A stretch of DNA of 34,632 nucleotides from contig JBFMBP010000143.1 of NCBI GenBank assembly GCA_040755155.1, positions 1-34,632 on the forward strand. Reading direction: 5' to 3'. Position numbers and translations under genes: made by a program. Shown piece by piece: positions 7,901-15,552 of the stretch. This DNA comes from Candidatus Omnitrophota bacterium. GTDB lineage: Bacteria > Hinthialibacterota > Hinthialibacteria > Hinthialibacterales > Hinthialibacteraceae. How positions within the stretch are numbered: position 1 is the stretch's first letter; every line of letters starts with the position of its first letter. Under the pieces are notes generated by a model. It worked only from the letters and a program-made list of their open reading frames with translations, searched no databases and was not told the origin of the DNA.

Positions 7901-9149
7901 CTTTCGCTGGGTAATTCCACAGAAAACCTTCGCGTTGCAAACTTTTTATTTCGTCTCCATTTCGTCCAATTTTTAAAACAAGCGCCTCGATGGCGTCATC
8001 CAGTTGCTGGCGGTCTTTCTCATCGGATTGGCGGCGTTTTTCTCTTAAATCGGTTAGCTGACTGCTGAGTTCGTTTTGTTCGGAAGATAACTCGCTTAAT
8101 CTTTTTTTCGCATCCGCAAACCGCCGCCTATCGATAGCGGTCAGGCCGTCTCGCGTAATCACGAAGGTTAGATTGGAGGTGACGACCATGTCGATTCCGG
8201 GAACATCGGCGAATGCGTCGTTCAATCGTTCTCCCGTTTTCGCATCGTAAAATACTTTATGAGGCGCGCCCGACAAATCCACTCCGGCAATAAGTCTGTC
8301 CTGGTCAAGTAGAGACCAAACGCCGCCGCGTTTGGCGCCGGGGGACGCATAAAAAAGAAATTTTCCCGTATGGCGATCGAAAGCGGCAGGCATGGATCGG
8401 CCCGATGGAATGTAAAGAACATCCGGAGAAGCGAGCAAATAGCCATGCGGAGAGATGCCGCCATACTGCAATTCGTGCGCATAATCGCCGATGGTATCGT
8501 TTTTCCAAACTAAGGATCCATCGGCTGCATTTAGGGCGCATACGTACAACCCTTCGTAGGGAAAAACGCCGGCGGTGAAGTACGCCGTCCCATTATCTAC
8601 AAGAACGCCAGTGCGCACCGGCCATAAGGAAATCATTCTTCCGTTGCCAATTACTTTTTCTTCGCTAGGTCCCGCGCGGCGCTTCCATAACGGCGAACCG
8701 TCGGCGGCGTCAAGACAGTAGACATAGCCGTCGTCCGATCCGGCGTAGACTCTTCCCTCATATACGGCGGGAGCAAAACGAACCGGTCCTTGCGCAAAAA
8801 ATTTCCAGCGCGGTTCGCCTGTCTTTAAATCCATAGCGAAGATTTCATTCGTTACGCTCGATCCGATAAATACTTTGCCGTTGGCGATCGCCGCATGGTA
8901 AGCGTTATCGCTGTGCATTCGAGGCAATTCGGAGGCGGGCATCGGCCAACAAGGTTTGGGAATATCGTTCGGCGAATAACTCCATTGCAAATACAGATCG
9001 TTCGCGAGAGTTTCCGAAGCGAAGCCGCTGCGCGCGGCGTCGCAGCGGTAAGCAGGCCAGTCGTTCGCAAAACCGGCGGAGTAGAAAAATAGTATAAAAA
9101 GTGGAATCAAACCAACGCGTATGAATCTTTTTTGATTCAAACGTATCAT
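4938..9149 (-). CDS. Giant exported PQQ-like beta-propeller protein with embedded methyltransferase-like domain
   Basis: The 1403-residue product starts with a signal peptide (VGLIPLFILFFYSAGFA). ATG 9149 is preferred over 9155 because GGAG lies 7 bases before it. Repeats of the PQQ/BamB type follow, with GKVFIG, VYAGSDDGYVYCLD, DGSPLWKR and TGEPRWK motifs at residues ~30-340. A Lys/Glu-rich coiled coil (~343-407) interrupts the propeller, which resumes to ~480. Residues ~503-645 resemble a class I methyltransferase: motif I LVLDCGEGRLAYELA, acidic loop GLEKD, then NLIVSDGML and LRPWGG. A second propeller (~670-1250) contains another coiled coil (~935-985), and a beta-rich tail ends the protein. 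Related long propeller proteins, some with such an insert, occur in Planctomycetes. Substrate is unknown, and a methyl-transfer role outside the cytoplasm would be odd because SAM is cytoplasmic, so the domain may be non-catalytic. Confidence 0.75.
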   Translation of the reverse strand: MIRLNQKRFIRVGLIPLFILFFYSAGFANDWPAYRCDAARSGFASETLANDLYLQWSYSPNDIPKPCWPMPASELPRMHSDNAYHAAIANGKVFIGSSVTNEIFAMDLKTGEPRWKFFAQGPVRFAPAVYEGRVYAGSDDGYVYCLDAADGSPLWKRRAGPSEEKVIGNGRMISLWPVRTGVLVDNGTAYFTAGVFPYEGLYVCALNAADGSLVWKNDTIGDYAHELQYGGISPHGYLLASPDVLYIPSGRSMPAAFDRHTGKFLFYASPGAKRGGVWSLLDQDRLIAGVDLSGAPHKVFYDAKTGERLNDAFADVPGIDMVVTSNLTFVITRDGLTAIDRRRFADAKKRLSELSSEQNELSSQLTDLREKRRQSDEKDRQQLDDAIEALVLKIGRNGDEIKSLQREGFLWNYPAKDLCSIIASGNTVIAGGKEIVIGVDSQNGKEKWRNSIQGNAAGLAVADKRLIVSSDAGPIYCFGENKTDANDEMKFTPDPNPFPEDDLSALYQASAEKILADAQCQKGYCLVLDCGEGRLAYELAKRSKLNIIGLEKDSEKLSRAREKLYDAGLWGNRVVVEPWDISTLPDYFANLIVSDGMLFAGKTQSADNERYRVLRPWGGASMLGYRQNGETSWEKFVRGELEGAGSWTQEYGDPANTACSNDQLVDGPLGILWYGEPGPIGMVERHAEAQSPVCMNGRAFMEGENIVAAVDAFNGTPLWKKEIPGAVRVKIKADSGNLAVSEDSLFVAAADECYRLDAATGKTIRVYRLPPTADGTNRRWGYISVVNGILYGSSALPMKEEYGDLIRLCLRNGQWKPDGDIPEEFHERYLYYKNLYPDPQDFLRAAERDGTLYRYMAAFGNGGEFMQKNAVTEGMMTSDKVFAVNIDTGEFLWIWDGKKIANITITIGDGKIFFADCAITQEEKECAIRDRLDLIQKGIYKLREGIAAELEAVKKKLTDNAAENNAATKRTLEYLAASAEAEMFKEENPLGSLTYADADARKIVALDAKTGEKLWETFVDLTGGCGDRMGAAYAKGMLVFFGNYGNHDAWRFINGGLQWRRIAAFRADSGKMAWSRTLNYRTRPVIVGDKIILEPRACDLYTGETVMRSHPITGEQVPWEFLRPGHTCGITSASAKGLFYRSACTAFYDLEEDRGVSLFGAYRPGCAISMIPASGVLLSQEAAAGCTCSYPVRCTLAMMRKSQRQQPWSIYVTPGDLKPVKHFAINLGAAADMKDDEGVVWFGYPNPKTDMYNHFPNYGVKFDLSEKIENGAGYFCRDFKGVELEGTDKPWLFSSGCLGFEKCQIPLMDNQNQEGVYYTIRLGFRPMPDDLEGRRIFDIKIQDQIVDSNVDIMRLTGSANKVIVKEFNHILVLDDLNLELLPHDNEWDQSPILNCIEVFRERI

Positions 9150-9367
9150 GTCCATTCTCCTGTTGCCAGTGTTAAATAGATAAGGTATAAACCGTCTCAG
9201 TCAGCAATAACTCCCATAATGCATAAAAAAAAGGTCTTTCACTAAGCTTTCGCTGGATTCTCTCATAATGATTCGCGCATAGTCAAGTTAATTTACGATT
9301 AGCCCCAGCTCGCTTTTCGCCGCCGTTCGCATAGCAATGGCATAAGGATAACCGCACGCTTGTTTAG

Positions 9368-9652
9368 GATGAATTCGACGCCACAGTCTTTGCTTACCTC
9401 GAGGAATTCGGCGGAATTTTGGCTACTCGCGACGGATTCGCGCCGCCGCAAGGCGGATGGGTTTACGCATGGGACGGCGATGTCAGCACCATGAGCAGCA
9501 TTTCCAACAACTATTTTCGCGTCGACGTGGAAGCCGAATCGTTCGGTTTTGGCTACAACAACGCATTGTGCATCGATTTCATCTGTTTGAAGCGAGGAAC
9601 CTTCAAGCCGACGACGGTATTTGTCGATGTCAATGAATGGATGATGTATTGA
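9368..9652 (+). pseudogene. C-terminal relic of a secreted protein
   Basis: After an in-frame stop at 9365 the codons read DEFDATVFAYLEEFGG, then GFAPPQGGWVYAWDGD, and end in VFVDVNEWMMY with a TGA at 9650-9652. There is no ATG start (only TTG 9419, inside the conserved-looking part), no ribosome site and no signal peptide. The composition (Trp, Tyr, Asn and Asp rich, short beta strands) is that of a secreted protein tail. Its last residues resemble those of the intact secreted protein ending at 3587 (GEWEMY). I read it as the remaining end of a deleted gene; it could still be a short gene using TTG. Confidence 0.4.
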
Positions 9653-9675
9653 TCTATACGGTTGAATGTTTATCG

Positions 9676-9704
9676 CAAGCGGGGACGAATATCATCCCCG
9701 CTTG
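9676..9704. terminator. Bidirectional hairpin terminator between convergent genes
   Basis: CAAGCGGGGA (9676-9685) pairs perfectly with TCCCCGCTTG (9695-9704) around a 9-base loop. It lies between a rightward frame ending at 9652 and topB, which ends leftward at 9709. The following sequence is only moderately T-rich, so strength is uncertain. Confidence 0.5.
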
Positions 9705-9708
9705 TGTT

Positions 9709-12156
9709 CTAGTTCTCTGCATGATGGGAAAACTCGAAAACGATCTTCGATGGTCCAGGTTTGTTTTTCATCAATTTTAACCGAGCGGAAAAGGATTTTC
9801 CTTCTTTCGATTTGAAGCTTTGGATTATGTCTGTCTTGCCGCCTTTCAGCAGTTGCGAAACGGCTTTCTTGGGAATTTTCTTTTGGGCTATCGTTTTCCA
9901 GATTACGAATTGGCACCCTCCATTCTCTTCTCGCCAGTTTTCGCAGCCATATCCTTTTTTCCCTTCGATGATTTCTCCCCCGCAATCGGGACAGCATCCC
10001 AGCGATTGGGCGTTCGTTGATTTTTCCTTTTGTTTCTCAGCAATTTCCAATTCTACGCTCCATCCCTCCTTGCTTTGAACGAGTTTGAGAAAGGCGGAAC
10101 AGGGTTGGTTATTGCTGGAAACGAAGCCATCCAGCGGGCCGATTTTCTTGCGCGACAAGAGATTTTGCAGAATCGCGGGAGTAATCTCTTTCCCGGAAAT
10201 CGTTTTCCAAGCGACGAACGAGCAGCCGCCATCTTCTTTTTTCCAATTCGAACACCCAAATCCGCGCTTCCCTTCGATGATCTTTCCTCCGCATTGGGGG
10301 CAATTTCCCAATTCATTCGTCATGCGGGTTGATTGGGAAACCGTTTTCATCTCTTGCACGGCATCTTTTACGAAATTCCCAATATTTTCCAGAAACCGTT
10401 CGCCGCCCTTCTCTCCCTGCGCCATCCGCTCCAATTGCCTCTCCCAGCGGGCGGTTTCATCGGTGGAGGCGATTTTTCCGGCAACGGAAAATCGTCTCAA
10501 CGAATCGATCAGAAAACATCCTTTTTCCAAAGCTAACAAGCGCGTCTTTTTTCGTTGTATGTACTTCCGTTTCAGCAGGACTTCAATGATTTGCGCCCGC
10601 GTAGACTGGGTTCCCAATCCCACATCTCCCCGATAGATTTTTTTCAATTCCTCCTCCGATGCGTATTTTCCCGGATTCGTCATATCCTTGAGCAGCAGGG
10701 CTTCCGTGTATTCGGGCGGCGGCGCAGTTTTCTTTTCTTGTAAGCGAGCCTGGCGGACATGGGCTGGATCGTCTTTTTGCAGCGGCGGCAGATTTTCCTG
10801 CTCAGGCTCGTCATCGCGCTCGTCCGGGCGCTCCGGCTCCATTCCATAAACGGCGCGCCAGCCGGGCTGGAGAATCGTTTTTCCTTTCGTGCGAAACGTC
10901 TCATTTTCAACGCTGGCGATGATTTCGGTTTGTTCATACTCGCAATCGGGATAGAAAGCGGCGGCAAACCGTTTCAAGACCAAATCGTAAATTTTGCGTT
11001 CGTAATCCCCCGCCTCCGGCGGCAAGGGAGCCAGCGGGATCAGAGCGTGGTGATCGGTCAGTTTCGCGTTGTTAAAGACGCGCCGGTTCGATGCGTTGAC
11101 AAGACGGTTGTCGATGCCCGAAAAGATGGGTGGATAGGTTTGCGATAGTTTGCGGATGAGATTTTGCGCCATTCCAACGTTTTCCGTTCCGAGGACTTTG
11201 GCGTCCGTTCGCGGATAGGAGAGGCATTTACGCTTCTCGTAAAGTTTCTGAGCGACATCGAGGGTTTCCTGTGCCGTAAAGCCGAATTTTTTGTTGGCGT
11301 CCTGCTGAAGATCGGTCAGAGAATACAGCAAGGGAGGCGGCTGGCGCTTCTTTTGCTTGCTTACGGACAAAACCGCGCCGGTTTGATGGAGGACTTTCGA
11401 CAGGATGCGTTCGGCGTCTTCCTTCTTCTCGAAGCGAGTCTGTTTCCCATGAAACCAGGTTCCTATCCATTCTCCTTTTTCATTGGCGAATTGAACCGTC
11501 AGCAGCCAATAGGGGACAGGCTTGAAGGCGTCGATTTCCCGGCGGCGATCGACCAAAAGAGCGAGAACGGCCGTCTGCACCCGCCCGACGCTGAACAGAT
11601 CGTGCAGAGAGACGGTGGCGGCGCGCGAAAAATTCATCCCGACTAGCCAGTCGGCGATTTGACGCGATTGCCCGGCTTGCCAAAGCCGGTCGTAATCGGA
11701 TAGGGGTTGGAGCGATTTCAATCCATGGGCAATGACTTGCGGAGTGAGCGCCAAACTGCTCCAGAAACGGAACAGTTTTTTCTGATCCTCGAATCCGGCC
11801 ATGAGAAGAATCGTGCGGGCGATCACTTCCCCCTCGCGCCCGGCGTCGGTGGCGATCACGATCCGGTCGAAGGAGCCGCTCGTTAACAATTTTTGCAGAA
11901 CATGGAATTGTTTTTGAGTCTTGGCGATCGGCTTATATTGAAATGATTCGGGCAGGATGGGCAGAGTTTCCAGACTCCATTTCTTCCATTTGGCGTCGTA
12001 TTCTTGCGGTTCCAGCAAGGCGACAAGATGTCCAATCGCCCAAGCGATAGCGTATTCGATGTTCTCGATATAGCCGTCATGCTTTCCCTTCACGCCAAGC
12101 GATTTGGCGAAGTCTTGGGCTACGGACGGCTTTTCGGTCAGGATCAGCGTTTTCAT
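9709..12156 (-). CDS. topB: DNA topoisomerase III (type IA)
   Basis: This 815-residue enzyme relaxes and decatenates DNA by passing strands through a transient 5'-phosphotyrosine nick. The Toprim domain shows EKPSVAQ (E8) and DAGREGE (D104-E110). The cleavage tyrosine is Y314 in CLSYPRTD. LTDHHALIP and GLGTQSTRAQIIEVLLKR are the usual later motifs. Two zinc ribbons follow: C619, C622, C635, C645 and C722, C725, C738, C748, both with the pattern CP-x-CGG-(K/E)IIEGK. Common TopB proteins are 650-730 residues with no or few ribbons, so the doubled tail is a local extension. It is a single gene, facing the relic on its left, with the ATG at 12156 giving the standard MKTLILTEKPS opening. TopB helps resolve replication and recombination intermediates. 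Copies are also carried by conjugative elements, but no transfer genes are visible here. Confidence 0.95.
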   Translation of the reverse strand: MKTLILTEKPSVAQDFAKSLGVKGKHDGYIENIEYAIAWAIGHLVALLEPQEYDAKWKKWSLETLPILPESFQYKPIAKTQKQFHVLQKLLTSGSFDRIVIATDAGREGEVIARTILLMAGFEDQKKLFRFWSSLALTPQVIAHGLKSLQPLSDYDRLWQAGQSRQIADWLVGMNFSRAATVSLHDLFSVGRVQTAVLALLVDRRREIDAFKPVPYWLLTVQFANEKGEWIGTWFHGKQTRFEKKEDAERILSKVLHQTGAVLSVSKQKKRQPPPLLYSLTDLQQDANKKFGFTAQETLDVAQKLYEKRKCLSYPRTDAKVLGTENVGMAQNLIRKLSQTYPPIFSGIDNRLVNASNRRVFNNAKLTDHHALIPLAPLPPEAGDYERKIYDLVLKRFAAAFYPDCEYEQTEIIASVENETFRTKGKTILQPGWRAVYGMEPERPDERDDEPEQENLPPLQKDDPAHVRQARLQEKKTAPPPEYTEALLLKDMTNPGKYASEEELKKIYRGDVGLGTQSTRAQIIEVLLKRKYIQRKKTRLLALEKGCFLIDSLRRFSVAGKIASTDETARWERQLERMAQGEKGGERFLENIGNFVKDAVQEMKTVSQSTRMTNELGNCPQCGGKIIEGKRGFGCSNWKKEDGGCSFVAWKTISGKEITPAILQNLLSRKKIGPLDGFVSSNNQPCSAFLKLVQSKEGWSVELEIAEKQKEKSTNAQSLGCCPDCGGEIIEGKKGYGCENWREENGGCQFVIWKTIAQKKIPKKAVSQLLKGGKTDIIQSFKSKEGKSFSARLKLMKNKPGPSKIVFEFSHHAEN

Positions 12157-12513
12157 AGGGAATCATTCCATCGCTTATCAGCGAGATGATGATTTTATTG
12201 TCTCCAACGGGGAGGATTAAAATCCTCGCCTTTAGGTGAAGGCTTTAGCAAAGAGAAACGATCCGTTATGCTAAAGCGATCATGAAAGAATATTGATATG
12301 GTTAGCATACAGTATACGAAATACCTCTGTATCTGGCGTGGATCGCGAAATATCGCCGAGTGGTATTGATCGGGGAAGTTGGGAATCGAGTGAGGGAATT
12401 GATCCAAGAGAGATGTGGAGCCCATGAAGTAATCATATTGTAAGGGCATGTATCGAAGGATCATATCTATCTTCTGGCGTCGATCTATTGGCAAATATTG
12501 TGGAAAGGTTTCC
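12157..12513. other. Intergenic region between divergent topB and the glycoside hydrolase gene
   Basis: This 357-base spacer must hold the promoters of both divergent genes, but I cannot pick out convincing -35/-10 pairs. It contains two overlapping hairpins near topB (listed separately). Reading frames here are short and unsupported. Confidence 0.4.
12212..12242. repeat. Overlapping hairpins, possible IS200/IS605-type end remnant
   Basis: GAGGATT (12212-12218) pairs with AATCCTC (12221-12227). The alternative CCTCGCC (12224-12230) pairs imperfectly with GGTGAAGG (12235-12242) around TTTA. The two structures share CCTC and cannot form together. The CCTCGCCTTTAGG block recalls the foldback ends of IS200/IS605 elements, but no TnpA or TnpB gene is nearby, so this may be a relic or chance. 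Confidence 0.3.
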
Positions 12514-15504
12514 ATGCGTATGAGAATCGATCGTAATTTTAGCAATTGTTATTTTTCAATTATATTGGCGGGGAGCGTTCTTGTTAACCATCCGTTATTC
12601 GCGGATACGGAGGTTGAGAAGGCGCCGGAGAAAGTTTATGAAACCGATTTGATTCGATACCCAGGACCTTGGGCGTTCGATTTGGGTAAATCGGGGATCA
12701 TTCTGGTAAACGACCAGGACTTGGATGATTTGACCGATCCCGACAAGAAAATTGATCTGAGCACGTCTTTCGACAAGCGAGTGGAAAGCCTGCGCGACGT
12801 TTGCGAGAGGGCGAAGGCTCATGCTCACCCTACGCTGTACATTGCGTTCGATCAATTTTTTCGCCAATACCGTCCCGGCCAAGAGACTCCCCGCAAACTG
12901 ACGCCCGATATGGACGAATACATCGAGAAGATGGCCAAGATCGCCAAGTTCGCCGAGTCCTACGGTTTGGGATTGGAACTGAGTCTGCTCAGCCCGCTGG
13001 AAGTGGGAACCGCATATACCCAGCGCACGGGCGAATCGGGTAAATGGTTGCACTACCGCAAAGGCCTTCGCGATACGGAGACCGGCGCCTACAGCGTACA
13101 GCTCTGGCAGCAGAAAAAATGGGCTAACAACAAAGGCGCTATCCTTTTGGAGGATGCGGGCGAGCGCGTATTTGCTTTTAGGGAGCGCCGCCTCGCTGGG
13201 ACGCCATACTTGGCTGTCGATCCACAATCGATTGTTGAAATCACATCCACCGCCAAAGTGGAACGCTGGCCGGGCATGGCGGAGGATCGGGGGGATTACC
13301 GGGCGGAGCGCATTCGCGTTTACGGGGAAGGTATGACGGATATCGGCCCGCTTAATCGGGTTCTGGTCGTACAGCAATATAAAACGCCGGAGATGGATTA
13401 CTTCATCGTAAACGCCTATCCCTTTTTGGAAAGCCTCGTCAATAAATACGTCGATGCGGGCATTCAACTCAACGCCCTCTATTCCGACGAAATGCACATC
13501 CAGCAAGATTGGGGATATTTCAGCCACCATGACAACGGCGAGTTCGCCCTGCGGTATGTCAGCGACGGATTCGCTAAAGCCTTCGCGGACGCTTATGGGG
13601 ACGAATACCGCGATTTCGCCAAGTATATGATCTTTTTCACTGAAGGACAGGAAGACTACCGCAACGACATGCAGGCCAAGCAACCCTTGCAGCATGTCTT
13701 CGGCGGATCGGTGGAAGACATCCGCCGCACGGCTTTGTTTCGTTCGCGCTATTACCGCTTCTTGCAGGATAAGGTGGTCGAACTTTTCGCCAAAGCCAAG
13801 CAACATGCGGAAAAGCGATACGGCCGCCTGCTTTATTCCGTGGCTCACGCCACCTGGGCGGAAAGCCCCACCATCGATCTTTGGGACGGCGGGCAGGGAC
13901 ATCGATACAGCACGAATTACGAGTATACCTCCGATTTCGTTTGGTCGGAGACAGTGCACCAGGCGGCGTCGGCATGTTACGACTATTTTCGTTGGGGAGA
14001 CTTTTTGACCGGCAACGGCAACGACCATTGCGAATGCGGATGGCTCGACCGCAATTACACCGGCATCGCCCTGGCGGCGTCCACGGGAATCATTAACGAC
14101 ATTCCTCTGTCTTATGCGGCGCATTGGGGGATGCCCAACGAGCTGAGCCGCCGGAGATCGTCGCTGGTCAGCGCGGCGGGAGCGTCTGGCGCTCCCGCCT
14201 TCTCGATCATTCAGGACGGGCAACACCGAGACGTGGACGTGTTGACGCTTTATCCCATTGATCTTGTAGCGGTGGACGAACATTTCGGCAGTTGGATGAC
14301 GCAATACGCTTACGCCAACTATATTACTCAATCCAAACTGCTAGAGATGGGACAAGTTCAAGACGGAACGATCGAGTTAGCAGGAAGGAAATTCACGACG
14401 TTGACTGTCGCCTTCGAACCGTTTCCTTCTCATCGTTTGATGGACATGATCGAACAATTCTCCGCAACCGGCGGCCGTGTAGTTTGGTGCGGCCCGCCGC
14501 CCATCTTGTCGCGGGAAGGAGAGGCGACGCTCTCCCGCTGGCAAGACCTGTTTGGAGTGGATTACGATCCCGGATTGAATGAAGGACGAATTGCTGTAGG
14601 CAAGAAAGTTGCTTTCAGCGGCCTGTTATCGACGATCGAGCCGCAGATGATTATGACCCATTTTCTGGTCGATCGTATTTACCCCGTCTCGCCGCGCGAT
14701 GCGGCGCAAACGGTCGCGTCCGTACAGAAGCAAATTGTCGGAACGCATAAGAAATTGGAGAACGGCGGTTCGTTGACGTTTCTGGGATTTCGTCCGCGCG
14801 ACGATCAGGCGCAGAGCTTGGGATACGACATTCGAACCTGGTTCGATATCCTTACGGCTTTGGGCGCTTATCCGGCCAGCGGCAAGTTTTCCGGCGTTAA
14901 CGACAATACCGAATATATTTCCCGAATGTCGGATTACTTTGTCAATCGTTTTCCCAACGGCGCGATCGGATTGGCTCCTCATTTAAAGACCGTGGAAGAA
15001 AACTGGAGCGGCGGATTTGCGCGCAACGAAGAACGCGACCGGCAGTATCTGGAGAAATTCCCGCCGCCTTCGGAAGCGATTCATTTGGAAGCGATGAAAA
15101 TCAACGGCCATGAAGTTACATATGATGGAAGCCATGTCGTCTCCTATCGAGTAAACAATCATGGCGAATTACTCGCCTTCGCCGGGCATGATTGCCAATC
15201 GATTACGATAGACGGCAATAGTTATGCTTTCGCTGACAAGCCGATACCCTCGATTGCGTTCGCGCTGGTTACGGAGAATCGGCGCGTTCATGGCGGAGCG
15301 ATCTATTTAGCGCAAATTCATGGAATTGGGGAAGTCCGTTTTCCCATCGCCTCGGCGAACGGCGAACTGGATTGCATCGCCGAAGGCGCCACGCCGGGCA
15401 GCCGGGGCGAAGTCGTGGAACATTCGTTTAAAGACGGCATTCTAACGCTGAATATCACTCCAGCAAATCAAGGGCGATGGATCTACATTTTGGGGAAAGA
15501 ATGA
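12514..15504 (+). CDS. Large secreted putative glycoside hydrolase (GH42/clan-A-like)
   Basis: ATG 12514 is chosen because GGAAAGG lies 5 bases upstream; the product is then 996 residues with a signal peptide (YFSIILAGSVLVNHPLFA). The first ~550 residues look like a TIM-barrel hydrolase: repeated strand-helix units, YGLGLELSLLSP, then an acidic pair D325-E326 in LYSDEMHIQQDWGYF and E450 in HATWAESPT as possible acid/base and nucleophile. Residues ~630-700 (FTTLTVAFEPFPSHRLMDM, GGRVVWCGPPP) look like the glutamine-amidotransferase-like trimerisation domain of GH42 and related enzymes. A beta-sandwich tail completes it. I cannot assign a known family or substrate. It heads a group with a DUF1349 protein and a GH99-like enzyme, suggesting extracellular or periplasmic glycan degradation. 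A 10-bp-stem palindrome lies inside the gene at 14175-14199. Confidence 0.6.
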   Translation: MRMRIDRNFSNCYFSIILAGSVLVNHPLFADTEVEKAPEKVYETDLIRYPGPWAFDLGKSGIILVNDQDLDDLTDPDKKIDLSTSFDKRVESLRDVCERAKAHAHPTLYIAFDQFFRQYRPGQETPRKLTPDMDEYIEKMAKIAKFAESYGLGLELSLLSPLEVGTAYTQRTGESGKWLHYRKGLRDTETGAYSVQLWQQKKWANNKGAILLEDAGERVFAFRERRLAGTPYLAVDPQSIVEITSTAKVERWPGMAEDRGDYRAERIRVYGEGMTDIGPLNRVLVVQQYKTPEMDYFIVNAYPFLESLVNKYVDAGIQLNALYSDEMHIQQDWGYFSHHDNGEFALRYVSDGFAKAFADAYGDEYRDFAKYMIFFTEGQEDYRNDMQAKQPLQHVFGGSVEDIRRTALFRSRYYRFLQDKVVELFAKAKQHAEKRYGRLLYSVAHATWAESPTIDLWDGGQGHRYSTNYEYTSDFVWSETVHQAASACYDYFRWGDFLTGNGNDHCECGWLDRNYTGIALAASTGIINDIPLSYAAHWGMPNELSRRRSSLVSAAGASGAPAFSIIQDGQHRDVDVLTLYPIDLVAVDEHFGSWMTQYAYANYITQSKLLEMGQVQDGTIELAGRKFTTLTVAFEPFPSHRLMDMIEQFSATGGRVVWCGPPPILSREGEATLSRWQDLFGVDYDPGLNEGRIAVGKKVAFSGLLSTIEPQMIMTHFLVDRIYPVSPRDAAQTVASVQKQIVGTHKKLENGGSLTFLGFRPRDDQAQSLGYDIRTWFDILTALGAYPASGKFSGVNDNTEYISRMSDYFVNRFPNGAIGLAPHLKTVEENWSGGFARNEERDRQYLEKFPPPSEAIHLEAMKINGHEVTYDGSHVVSYRVNNHGELLAFAGHDCQSITIDGNSYAFADKPIPSIAFALVTENRRVHGGAIYLAQIHGIGEVRFPIASANGELDCIAEGATPGSRGEVVEHSFKDGILTLNITPANQGRWIYILGKE
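14175..14199. repeat. GC-rich palindromic unit inside the hydrolase gene
   Basis: GGCGGGAGCG (14175-14184) pairs perfectly with CGCTCCCGCC (14190-14199) around TCTGG. It encodes AAGASGAPA within residues ~554-562. It resembles the intergenic palindrome at 21669-21685 in composition and in the core GCG-TCT, so it may be a member of a dispersed palindromic family that entered in frame. Confidence 0.5.
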
Positions 15505-15552
15505 GACTTTAACCTTTTCCCCTCTCGCAGAGGAAGAAGACTTGATGCTTTT

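Noticed and set aside
12595-14331. A 578-codon minus-strand frame inside the large hydrolase gene
   Set aside because: It is antisense to a gene with a signal peptide and coherent protein features. Its translation is low-complexity Arg/Val/Phe-rich text with no motif, an effect of codon bias in the opposite frame.
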